Source: an uncultured Paracoccaceae bacterium (GTDB taxonomy: Bacteria; Pseudomonadota; Alphaproteobacteria; Rhodobacterales; Rhodobacteraceae). Taken from it: DNA of 64,000 bases. Numbering within the stretch: position 1 is the stretch's first letter; the number at the start of each line of letters is the position of its first letter. The notes beneath the pieces were generated by a model. It searched no databases, had not been told where the DNA came from, and saw nothing but the letters and a program-made list of their open reading frames with translations. A program made the position numbers and the translations under genes. Positions 42,194 to 49,822 of this stretch are shown here, piece after piece. The DNA lies in NCBI GenBank assembly GCA_947492585.1, contig CANLND010000013.1, positions 52,904 through 116,903 on the forward strand, given 5' to 3'.

Positions 42194-43339
42194 TTAGCGC
42201 AGCTGAGACAGAAGGCTGACTGAGGGTTGTCCCGTAACCGAAATGCCCTGCTGGGTCTGAAAGGCGCGGATTGCGTCGCGGGTTTTGGGGCCGATGACCC
42301 CATCCGCGCCGCCGGTATCATGGCCCCGGGCGGTCAGTCGTTTTTGCAGGCTGATGCGATCTGCCTTTGTCAGGCCGTTCGCATCCGGCGGAAAGGTTCC
42401 ACGCAACGGGCCAGCCCCTGCGATCCTATCCGCCAGATGGCCCACGCCAATCGCATAAGCGTCTGAATTGTTATACCGTTTCAGCGCACGAAAGTTTTGC
42501 GTGACGATAAACGTCGGCCCGCCTGCTTGTGGTTGTAACGCCCGACCGCTGGGCGCACCTGCGCCCTGCTCACCGCCCCATTTGACGCCGCGTTTCCAGC
42601 CATTTCGGGCCAAATATGCGGCGGTAGAGGCCAGAGCGTCGGTCGGATCTTCAGACCAGATATCGCGCCGCCCGTCGCCGTTATGATCGACGGCAAAAGC
42701 CTGATACGACGTGGGGATAAACTGCGTGTGCCCCATCGCTCCGGCCCAGCTGCCCGTCATCTTGCGTGCCGGGACGTCGCCGCGCTGCAAAATTTTCAGG
42801 GCCGCAATCAGCTGCTTTTCAAAAAATGCCGCGCGCCGCCCGTCATAGGCCAGCGTCGAGGTGGCCGATATGACCGGCACGTCCCCGCGCCGCTCGCCAA
42901 AGAAGCTTTCTAAACCCCAGATCGCGGTGATGATTTCGCGATCAACACCATACTGTCGTTCGAGATCTGCCAGCGTTCCCTGATGGCGCTGAAACGCCGC
43001 GCGCCCTTTGCGCAGACGTTCGTCAGAGACGGCAATTGACAGGTAATCTTCGAGCGTGCGTTTGAATTCGGTTTGGTTGCGGTCACGCGTGACCACACCG
43101 GGCAAAAACCCTGCGCCCTGGAACCCCGCCCGAAGGGTTTGTGCTGAAATGCCCTGTGCCCGCGCGCGGGTCTGAAAACTGGCCACCCAGCGGTCATATC
43201 CGGCGTTGCGTGTGGGCCGCAAATCCGCAGGCAAGCCCGCGCTGGCGCCCGCCGCGTTTGATGAGGTCCCAGCGCCCGCGCACCCTGCAAGCCCAAACGC
43301 CGCCAGTCCCAGCGCAAATGCGCGTCTTGAATGTGTCAT
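42194..43339 (-). CDS. MltB-type lytic murein transglycosylase lipoprotein with peptidoglycan-binding domain
   Basis: The protein is 381 residues. A Sec signal ends in the lipobox GLAGC, so it is a predicted lipoprotein. The SLT_2/MltB catalytic domain (about 50-300) shows IWGLESFFGERRGD with the catalytic Glu, MGHTQFIPTSYQAFAVDHN and GRRDIWS. The C-terminal 60 residues form a PG_binding_1 domain (LQKRLTARGHDTGGADGVIG). It cleaves peptidoglycan glycan strands with formation of anhydromuramic ends. The ATG at 43339 gives the signal peptide directly; upstream in-frame extension is unlikely. Confidence 0.92.
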   Translation of the reverse strand: MTHSRRAFALGLAAFGLAGCAGAGTSSNAAGASAGLPADLRPTRNAGYDRWVASFQTRARAQGISAQTLRAGFQGAGFLPGVVTRDRNQTEFKRTLEDYLSIAVSDERLRKGRAAFQRHQGTLADLERQYGVDREIITAIWGLESFFGERRGDVPVISATSTLAYDGRRAAFFEKQLIAALKILQRGDVPARKMTGSWAGAMGHTQFIPTSYQAFAVDHNGDGRRDIWSEDPTDALASTAAYLARNGWKRGVKWGGEQGAGAPSGRALQPQAGGPTFIVTQNFRALKRYNNSDAYAIGVGHLADRIAGAGPLRGTFPPDANGLTKADRISLQKRLTARGHDTGGADGVIGPKTRDAIRAFQTQQGISVTGQPSVSLLSQLR

Positions 43340-43432
43340 GATTTCGCCCGCCTGAAAGTTATCGTCTTGAATAGTCTTCAAGATGACAGAAAAGAATTTC
43401 AGCGCCAAGTTCCCATCATCGGATCGGCGAAA

Positions 43433-44206
43433 TCAAGCGGTGGCAAAGGGATCCTGCGGATAGCCCACCCGCGCCAGATACAACCCATGCCCAGGACACA
43501 CCGGTCCACAGGCCGCCCGATCGCGCGCCTCAAGCGCGGATTTCACGTCCTCAGGCGCCCAAGTGCCTGCGCCCACACGTTCCAACGTGCCGACAAAACT
43601 GCGCACTTGGTTGTGTAGGAACGAGCGCGCCCGCACATGAAAATGCACCTCGGGTCCTGACAGGCCCTGCACCCGTTCAATGCGCAATTCATCCAGCGTT
43701 TTTAAGGGGCTTTGTGACTGACAGATCGACGACCGGAAGGTGGTGAAATCATGATGACCCAACAGATAATTGGCACCCGTCTGCATGGCCTCCACGTCCA
43801 GATCGTTGTTCAGCTGCCAGACCTGACCCGCGTCATGTGTTGCAGGCGCACGGCGGATCAGCACCCGAAACAGATATTGCCGTTCAAGGGCCGAAAACCG
43901 CGCGTGCCAGTCATCGTCAACCTTTGTGCAGGCGACAATTGCCACCGGCGCGGGTTTTAGATGGAAATTCAATGCCTCTGACAGGCGAAAGGGATCCCAG
44001 TCCCGCGTCATATCACAATGCGCAACCTGACCCAGCCCATGCACGCCCGTATCCGTGCGCCCGGCGGCTGCGATGGTGTGTTCACCTGGCTGTAATTTCG
44101 CAAGCGCTGCTTCGATCGCCCCCTGAATCGAGGGCTGATCCTTTTGGCGCTGCCACCCGGCAAAGGGCGCGCCGTGATATTCGACTTTTAGGGCAAAACG
44201 TGGCAT
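43433..44206 (-). CDS. truA: tRNA pseudouridine(38-40) synthase TruA
   Basis: The protein is 257 residues. It starts [21 protein letters not shown], and [17 protein letters not shown] contains the catalytic Asp in the universal GRTDxGVHA motif. Later [19 protein letters not shown] is the conserved C-terminal signature. It isomerises uridines 38-40 in the anticodon arm. A much longer in-frame extension upstream has no similarity, so the ATG at 44206 is preferred. It is divergent from the YcjX gene. Confidence 0.95.
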   Translation of the reverse strand: MPRFALKVEYHGAPFAGWQRQKDQPSIQGAIEAALAKLQPGEHTIAAAGRTDTGVHGLGQVAHCDMTRDWDPFRLSEALNFHLKPAPVAIVACTKVDDDWHARFSALERQYLFRVLIRRAPATHDAGQVWQLNNDLDVEAMQTGANYLLGHHDFTTFRSSICQSQSPLKTLDELRIERVQGLSGPEVHFHVRARSFLHNQVRSFVGTLERVGAGTWAPEDVKSALEARDRAACGPVCPGHGLYLARVGYPQDPFATA

Positions 44207-44366
44207 GGCGCGGACGTAGCCTGTCCCCCGCAATCGGGCAAGTCTTTTTGCCGCAGACGGTCGCGCAACAGCCCCCGGAAAACGCAGGTCTTTTGCCCGC
44301 AAGACTGGTAAGCCCCGCCAACCGCCCCTATTTTGAGCGCAACAAGAATGCAGCCGGGGGCAGTTT

Positions 44367-45779
44367 GTGGTCATTTCTTCATTGGTAGATGGTGTCTCGC
44401 GCAGTGCGGAGGCGCTGACAGATACGGTGTCACAAACTTTGTTTGATCCAACGTTGCGTCTGGGCGTAACGGGACTGTCACGGGCCGGCAAAACCGTGTT
44501 TATCACCTCATTGGTGGCCGGATTGCTGAACCGCAGCCGTATGGTGCAACTTAGCGCGGAACGAGATGGCCGTATCCTCAGCGCGTTTTTACAGCCCCAG
44601 CCAGATGATACGGTACCCCGGTTTGATTTTGAAACCCATCTGGCCGCGCTGACCGGCCCCAATCCGCATTGGCCTGACAGCACCCGTGCGGTGTCGGAAC
44701 TGCGGCTAAGCCTGACGGTCCAGCCAAAAGGCCTGCTGGCCGGGTTGCAGGGGCCACGCCGTCTACATCTGGACATCGTCGACTATCCCGGCGAATGGCT
44801 GCTGGATCTGGCGCTGCTGGATAAATCTTATGATGATTGGTCGTCCGAAGTGCTAACCCGGATCGCCAACCGGGCTGAGGCGACCGAATTCTTGAACCTA
44901 CTGGGGCAGGGGGACGGGGATCAGGCGCATGATGAACCGCGTGCGCAGGCTCTTGCGGCGAGCTTTGCCAGTTATCTGCAAACCGCGCGTCAGGCGGGGT
45001 ATTCCGATTGCACGCCGGGCCGGTTTTTGTTGCCGGGCGATTTGGCGGGATCGCCTGTTTTGACCTTTGCGCCACTGCCTAAAGGTATAGCGCCGCGCGG
45101 CAGTCTGGCCCGCGAAATGACGCGCCGGTTTGAAGCGTATAAGGCCCGGGTGGTAAAGCCGTTTTTCCGCGATCACTTTGCCCGCATTGATCGTCAGGTG
45201 GTGCTGGTGGACGCCCTGACCGCGATCCACAACGGCCCCCCCGCCGTTGAAGACCTGCGGCATGGGCTGGCAGATATCCTGTCGGCCTTTCGCCCGGGTC
45301 GAAATGCGTTCCTGTCGCGTCTGTTGCGCGGGCGTCGGGTCGAAAAGATCCTGTTCGCCGCCACCAAGGCCGACCATCTCCACCACCAGCAACACCCGCA
45401 AATGACCGCGATCATCGAAGCCCTAACCCGCGATGCACGTGACCGGGCGCAATTTGGCGGGGCGCAAACCGCGGCCCTGTCACTGGCCTCGTTGCGGGCC
45501 ACCACCGAAGAAATGCGCCGCCACGATGGCGCAGAGTTGCCCTGTGTGCGCGGCACTTTGTTGGACAGCGGACGGCAGGCGGCTTTTTATCCCGGTGTGT
45601 TGCCCGACGATCCGCAGCAGCTATTGGCTCCCGCCCGTCAAGGGGCCGAGGCGTGGTTAAATGGAGACTTTCAGGCGATGAGCTTTGCGCCCGCCCAGAT
45701 GTCGTTGAACCCCGGCGAAGGCCCGCCCCATGTGCGCATGGATCGCGCGATTGAATTCTTGATCGGAGACCGCCTGTGA
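44367..45779 (+). CDS. YcjX-family GTP-binding protein (DUF463)
   Basis: The protein is 470 residues. The P-loop is [10 protein letters not shown] (residues 36-45), close to the N-terminus as in YcjX. Other family segments are [31 protein letters not shown] and [17 protein letters not shown]. YcjX proteins are nucleotide-binding partners of the membrane protein YcjF and are linked to envelope stress in proteobacteria; the exact reaction is unknown. The start is GTG at 44367. The stop overlaps the start of the GNAT gene, and the YcjF-like gene follows, forming a three-gene operon. Confidence 0.9.
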   Translation: MVISSLVDGVSRSAEALTDTVSQTLFDPTLRLGVTGLSRAGKTVFITSLVAGLLNRSRMVQLSAERDGRILSAFLQPQPDDTVPRFDFETHLAALTGPNPHWPDSTRAVSELRLSLTVQPKGLLAGLQGPRRLHLDIVDYPGEWLLDLALLDKSYDDWSSEVLTRIANRAEATEFLNLLGQGDGDQAHDEPRAQALAASFASYLQTARQAGYSDCTPGRFLLPGDLAGSPVLTFAPLPKGIAPRGSLAREMTRRFEAYKARVVKPFFRDHFARIDRQVVLVDALTAIHNGPPAVEDLRHGLADILSAFRPGRNAFLSRLLRGRRVEKILFAATKADHLHHQQHPQMTAIIEALTRDARDRAQFGGAQTAALSLASLRATTEEMRRHDGAELPCVRGTLLDSGRQAAFYPGVLPDDPQQLLAPARQGAEAWLNGDFQAMSFAPAQMSLNPGEGPPHVRMDRAIEFLIGDRL

Positions 45780-46246
45780 CCCCGGTCCTTCGCCCTGCGC
45801 ACCCGATGGATGCCAGCCATATCGGCCGTATCCTGTATAGGTTTCAAGAGGATACATCTTGGATGCCAAAGCTACATGCTGAGGTCGAAACAATTGCCTT
45901 TTGCAGCCGAATGATTGATCGCGGCTGGGTGACGACGGCGTTGACGGATGACGAGATCGTTGGATTTATGGCATGCGATCGTGGTGAAATCTGTTCGTTG
46001 TATCTGGCTGCGGACCATCAGGGGCAGGGGATCGGCGAACAGTTGATCGCAGCGGCGAAAGAGGCCCATCCGTCCGGGTTACATCTGGCCGCGTTTGTCG
46101 CAAACACCGGCGCGATGCGGTTTTATCGGCGGCAGGGGTTTGTTGAAACTGGGCGCGGTGATGGCAGCACCAACGACGAAGGCCTTTCGGATGTGAAGCT
46201 GCGCTGGACGCCCGCCCCCCAAAAAACCAAGACGGAGGCCATGTGA
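45776..46246 (+). CDS. GNAT-family N-acetyltransferase inserted between ycjX and ycjF homologues
   Basis: The protein is 156 residues. The acetyl-CoA-binding motif A is readable as LYLAADHQGQGIGEQL, followed by ANTGAMRFYRRQGFVETGR (motif B), typical of RimI/YafP-like GNATs. The target is unknown. The GTG start overlaps the YcjX stop (GTGA) and the stop overlaps the next start (TGATG), so it is tightly co-translated with two envelope-stress proteins. Confidence 0.9.
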   Translation: MTPVLRPAHPMDASHIGRILYRFQEDTSWMPKLHAEVETIAFCSRMIDRGWVTTALTDDEIVGFMACDRGEICSLYLAADHQGQGIGEQLIAAAKEAHPSGLHLAAFVANTGAMRFYRRQGFVETGRGDGSTNDEGLSDVKLRWTPAPQKTKTEAM

Positions 46247-47244
46247 TGGCAAAAAAGCCCATCCTGTTTGATCTGGACGAAAACCAATCAGATCCGGCCC
46301 CCGATGTGGCCGCGGCGCCGCCGGTGCCGGATCTGGATATCGCCCGCCCAGCCGCCGCGATGGAGCGCGCTGCGCGTCAGATTGCCCGTCCCAAATCGCG
46401 CCTCGCACAGCTGTTCTGGGCCTTGCTGGCGGGGCTAATAGGGGCAATCGTGTCGGTGGCCGCATGGGATTTTGCCGTCGGATTGATTGTGCGCGTGCCG
46501 GTTTTGGGATGGCTGGTCACGGCGGGTTTTGCAGCCCTTGTGGTGATTGCGCTGGTGCTGGCGGCGCGTGAACTGGTTGCGTTGCACCGTTTGCGCCGGG
46601 TCGACGGCTTGCGCCAGCAGGTTTTTGCCGCGCAGGAAGACCTAAGTGCCGCGCGCAGAACCGTGAGTGTTCTCAAGGGGTTTTACAAATCTCGTCCCGA
46701 TATGGCCTGGTCCTTGTCGCGTCTGTCAGACCGTGAACCCGAAGTGTTCGATGCCGACGCGCTGATTGATCTCACCGAAGATGAACTGATGGCCCCCCTG
46801 GACCAGCTGGCTTTGGCTGAGGTGGAAGGCGCGGCGCGGCAGGTGGCGTTGGTGACTGCCTTGGTGCCCTTGGCGCTGGCGGATGTAATTACGGCGCTGC
46901 TGGCGTCTTTGCGGATGATCCGCCGCATTGCCGAGATCTATGGCGGGCGGTCTGGTTTTGTTAGCTCATGGCGGCTGACGCGGATGGTGCTGGCGCATTT
47001 GGTGGCCACGGGCGCGGTTGCGGTGGGCGATGACCTGCTGGAACACGTTTTGGGCGGGTCGGTCCTGTCGAAACTGTCGCGCCGCTTTGGCGAGGGACTG
47101 GTCAACGGCGCCCTGTCGGCCCGTGTGGGCCTGGCCGCGATGGAAGTGTGCCGTCCGATGCCGTTTTCCAAACGCCACAAACCCTCCACCCGCAAGGTCA
47201 TTCAGGGCGCGCTGGCTGGAGTGATCTCAAAAGAGAAAACCTAA
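46246..47244 (+). CDS. YcjF-family membrane protein (TIGR01620/DUF697)
   Basis: The protein is 332 residues. A disordered N-terminus (FDLDENQSDPAPD) is followed by two adjacent hydrophobic helices near residues 65-110, a helical middle, and the conserved C-terminal DUF697 block (VALVTALVPLALADVITALL, IAEIYGGRSG, GLVNGALSARVGLAAMEVCRP). It is the usual membrane partner of YcjX. GGAGG lies 7 nt before the ATG at 46246, which overlaps the GNAT stop; the GTG 3 nt earlier is less likely. Confidence 0.9.
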   Translation: MAKKPILFDLDENQSDPAPDVAAAPPVPDLDIARPAAAMERAARQIARPKSRLAQLFWALLAGLIGAIVSVAAWDFAVGLIVRVPVLGWLVTAGFAALVVIALVLAARELVALHRLRRVDGLRQQVFAAQEDLSAARRTVSVLKGFYKSRPDMAWSLSRLSDREPEVFDADALIDLTEDELMAPLDQLALAEVEGAARQVALVTALVPLALADVITALLASLRMIRRIAEIYGGRSGFVSSWRLTRMVLAHLVATGAVAVGDDLLEHVLGGSVLSKLSRRFGEGLVNGALSARVGLAAMEVCRPMPFSKRHKPSTRKVIQGALAGVISKEKT

Positions 47245-47248
47245 GGTT

Positions 47249-47659
47249 TCAGAACAGTTTAGGCGGCTCACCCTTGGGTTGGCGCATATTGATGATACCA
47301 GTGCGGAACCCTTCGCCAATGCGGTCCGCCAATGCGCCCCATTGGCGGGCTGTGGTCTCGGGCAGTTCTGCCCTTAATACCTCGTGAAATAAGCCCAGCC
47401 AGATGGGGAAATGCTCGGCCTTCACATCGGGGCGCGACAGGTGTTCGCGCATGGGGTGACCGTTGTAGCCGCCCTCGCGCAGGATGGCATTGCGCCAGAA
47501 CGCGCCGATCAGTTGTTCGTGTTCCGGCCAGTTTTTTACGTGATTTCCAAACACCTCCCCCAGCACCGGATCCTTGCGCACGGCGGCATAAAACACCGTC
47601 ACCACGCGGGTGATTTCATCCGCGGTGATGTCAAATCGGGCCAGCGAGGTCTGGGTCAT
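47249..47659 (-). CDS. Group III truncated hemoglobin
   Basis: The protein is 136 residues of the compact 2/2 globin fold. Landmarks of group III are FYAAVRKDPVLGEVF, WPEHEQLIGAFWRNAIL, the KAEHFPIWLGLF segment with the proximal His, and the final GFRTGIINM. These heme proteins bind O2 or NO and are often linked to nitrosative stress in proteobacteria. ATG 47659 fits family length; about 48 extra in-frame upstream codons have no similarity. Its upstream region carries a long inverted repeat. Confidence 0.9.
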   Translation of the reverse strand: MTQTSLARFDITADEITRVVTVFYAAVRKDPVLGEVFGNHVKNWPEHEQLIGAFWRNAILREGGYNGHPMREHLSRPDVKAEHFPIWLGLFHEVLRAELPETTARQWGALADRIGEGFRTGIINMRQPKGEPPKLF

Positions 47660-47662
47660 TTG

Positions 47663-47719
47663 GGGGGTGCCTTCTGTGCACTGTTTGTGCACCCCCTGTA
47701 CACCGGTCTGACGCCGGTG
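47663..47719. promoter_or_regulatory. Two inverted repeats upstream of the truncated globin gene
   Basis: GGGGGTGC (47663-47670) pairs perfectly with GCACCCCC (47689-47696), with two GTGCAC palindromic elements in or next to the loop. CACCGG (47701-47706) pairs with CCGGTG (47714-47719). They lie in the 169-bp divergent gap between the globin and KAP NTPase genes. The first would form a hairpin right before the globin start codon and mask the ribosome site on the minus-strand mRNA (inference). Confidence 0.4.
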
Positions 47720-47828
47720 GGAATGCGACGAATTGTGGTAGGTCGCGACATCTTCAGGTTGAAAGGGGGATTGGGAAAGCCGATCTTGAGCCAGAGAACA
47801 CACATCCCAAAAGAATGAGGTCAGGCGA

Positions 47829-49631
47829 ATGGTGAACGAAATAGCGCGTCATGTGGTGGAGCGATACCTGAAATTGGAGGCCCCCAAATACGCGTTACTG
47901 GTGGATGCGCCATGGGGCAGCGGTAAGACACATTTCATCAGCGAGGTGACGAATTGGGAAAAAGACCACACTCGTCTCTACCTCTCATTGTACGGTGTGC
48001 ATTCCGCAGAGGAGTTCGATTGGGCGCTGGTACGTGCGATGAACCCGTGGGCAGGTGAGGGGTTCGGCAACTTTACCGCGCGGACTAAGGAGTTTTTGAG
48101 TGGGTTGACCGTATTGGGCTGTTCTGTGGATTTGAACAAGGTCAATACAACTGAAATTGCCCTGAATGACTTGCCACAAACCTTGGTCTTTGACGACGTA
48201 GAACGTTGTGATCTGCCGGTCAAACAGCTCATGGGGTTGATCAACCGTTTCGTTGAGCACGAAGGCAAGCGGGTCATTCTGGTTGCGAATTCTGACAAAC
48301 ATGCCGAACTGCCGGATTTCCTGAAAACACGGGAAAAGCTGGTGGGGCAGGTGGTGACCATTCAGGCAGATGTAGATGTTGCGATCGCCGAGGCATTGGC
48401 GAAGCTACCTGAGGGGCAAGGGCGGACGTTTCTGACTGAACATCAAGGCGTGATCAAGGAGACCTTTGAAGAGGCAGGCCATCAAAATCTGCGCCTGCTG
48501 ATGAGGGCCATGCGCGATGCAGTGGGGCCGCTCGACGATATCAAACCGGACATGGTCGCATTTGTTGGCCCAATGGAGCGCCTGCTGCGTACATTTTTGG
48601 CTCTGCATATGGCTTATCATGGAGGAAATATTTCCAAGGAGATAATAAGGGACCGGACCCGAACTGGGTATGATAATGCTGAAGCGAAAAGGCGGGCGCG
48701 GGAAGAGTTTTGGGACCACCCTGACGCTGATGAAGCAGCAACTGACTACGACGAGGTACTATATGATACTTCGTTTCTTTCGGAGGATCTGGGGTATCGG
48801 TTGATCGTGGATGGATTTGCGACGGCTGAGCAGATCAATGAAGCGTTGCGCCTGACCGGACAGTTCGCTTTGCCCGCTGAACGTCCGGATTGGTTGCGGC
48901 TTTGGTATATGCATGAAGAGAGTGAAGCCGAATATGAAGCGGTTGAGGCTCGATTAGATGCGGTTTTGGCATCGAAGGAAATTGTTGAACCCGGACAAAT
49001 ACTGCACATCTATCAGGCGCGCGCCAAGTTGGGGAACTATTGGGATGATTTTGATGCGCAAGGGCATGCTTGGAAATTTTGTAAGTACATTTGTGACTTG
49101 TCGGATGAGGGCCTTCTTCCAGCCAAAAGAGTAGACATGTCGGGCTTTGATAGCGGATATGACTTTGATGCCTTTCTGGGCTCGATTTCGTACCAAGGAC
49201 ACTCATTTGACGTAGATAAGTGGTCGGCTTTTCTGGCGAATTTTTTGAGAAAAGCGATGGATCGGGCGCTTGAGCACAAGATCGAAAATTTGGCGGAAGA
49301 ACTGATGATTCAGTTCGTCTCCGCCCCTGAGGGATTTCGTAAACGTCTTCAGCGCAGAGAGGATGGAGGGGAATTCTGGAATATTTCGATTTTGCATCAT
49401 TTGGATTTTGCAAAAGTTGCTGAGATTTGGATGACGTTAATGGAAAAGGATCGCCAACAGGCGATCGCGGTGTTGCAGTTGTTCGCTGATCGGATTGCAA
49501 CTGGGAACGCACGCATGGATAAAGAGCGAAATTGGCTTCCAAAGTTGTATCAATGTCTTGTTGAAGAAGCGAATATGATTTCACCCATGCGTGTGGCTCA
49601 AGTGCGGCGGATCATCAAGGCTTGTCAGTAA
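47829..49631 (+). CDS. KAP-type P-loop NTPase, probable accessory/defence-related gene
   Basis: The protein is 600 residues. The P-loop APWGSGKTHF is at residues 27-36, YLSLYGVHSAEEFDWAL follows, Walker B is LVFDDVERCD (119-128) and a sensor-like VILVANSD is at 149-156, an arrangement typical of KAP-family NTPases. The C-terminal 350 residues are helical and unknown to me; there are no membrane helices. The base composition is clearly more AT-rich than in the neighbours, with more AAA, GAA, TTT and ATA codons. The gene stands alone between core genes, which suggests lateral acquisition. Relatives often occur in phage-defence settings (inference). GAGGTCAGG precedes the ATG. Confidence 0.82.
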   Translation: MVNEIARHVVERYLKLEAPKYALLVDAPWGSGKTHFISEVTNWEKDHTRLYLSLYGVHSAEEFDWALVRAMNPWAGEGFGNFTARTKEFLSGLTVLGCSVDLNKVNTTEIALNDLPQTLVFDDVERCDLPVKQLMGLINRFVEHEGKRVILVANSDKHAELPDFLKTREKLVGQVVTIQADVDVAIAEALAKLPEGQGRTFLTEHQGVIKETFEEAGHQNLRLLMRAMRDAVGPLDDIKPDMVAFVGPMERLLRTFLALHMAYHGGNISKEIIRDRTRTGYDNAEAKRRAREEFWDHPDADEAATDYDEVLYDTSFLSEDLGYRLIVDGFATAEQINEALRLTGQFALPAERPDWLRLWYMHEESEAEYEAVEARLDAVLASKEIVEPGQILHIYQARAKLGNYWDDFDAQGHAWKFCKYICDLSDEGLLPAKRVDMSGFDSGYDFDAFLGSISYQGHSFDVDKWSAFLANFLRKAMDRALEHKIENLAEELMIQFVSAPEGFRKRLQRREDGGEFWNISILHHLDFAKVAEIWMTLMEKDRQQAIAVLQLFADRIATGNARMDKERNWLPKLYQCLVEEANMISPMRVAQVRRIIKACQ

Positions 49632-49716
49632 TTCAGATGGAGCTTTACGGGCCTTTTCTAGCCTCCTATAACGCCCCTATGTCTTATCGCCACGAGATCC
49701 TTATTCGAATTATATC

Positions 49717-49746
49717 CCCGGCGCTCTAACCGTTTGAGCCGCCGGG
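49717..49746. repeat. Hairpin with a tRNA D-arm look upstream of ileS
   Basis: CCCGGC (49717-49722) pairs with GCCGGG (49741-49746), and CTC (49724-49726) pairs with GAG (49736-49738), around a 9-nt loop. On the minus strand the loop region reads GGCTCAAACGGTTAGAGC, which resembles a tRNA D-arm. No matching anticodon or T-arm could be folded, so it is not a functional tRNA. It could be a structured leader of ileS or a tRNA relic. Confidence 0.35.
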
Positions 49747-49822
49747 CAAAGGTGCTTGAGCCCTCGCACCGAACCGAATATTCCCTTTTTAAAGATCAGA
49801 TCATCCAAAGGACGCCGCGATC

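Noticed and set aside
49660..49760. Possible tRNA gene upstream of ileS on the minus strand
   Set aside because: Only the D-arm-like part is recognisable; no anticodon stem, T-arm or acceptor pairing could be drawn, so it is listed as a hairpin only.
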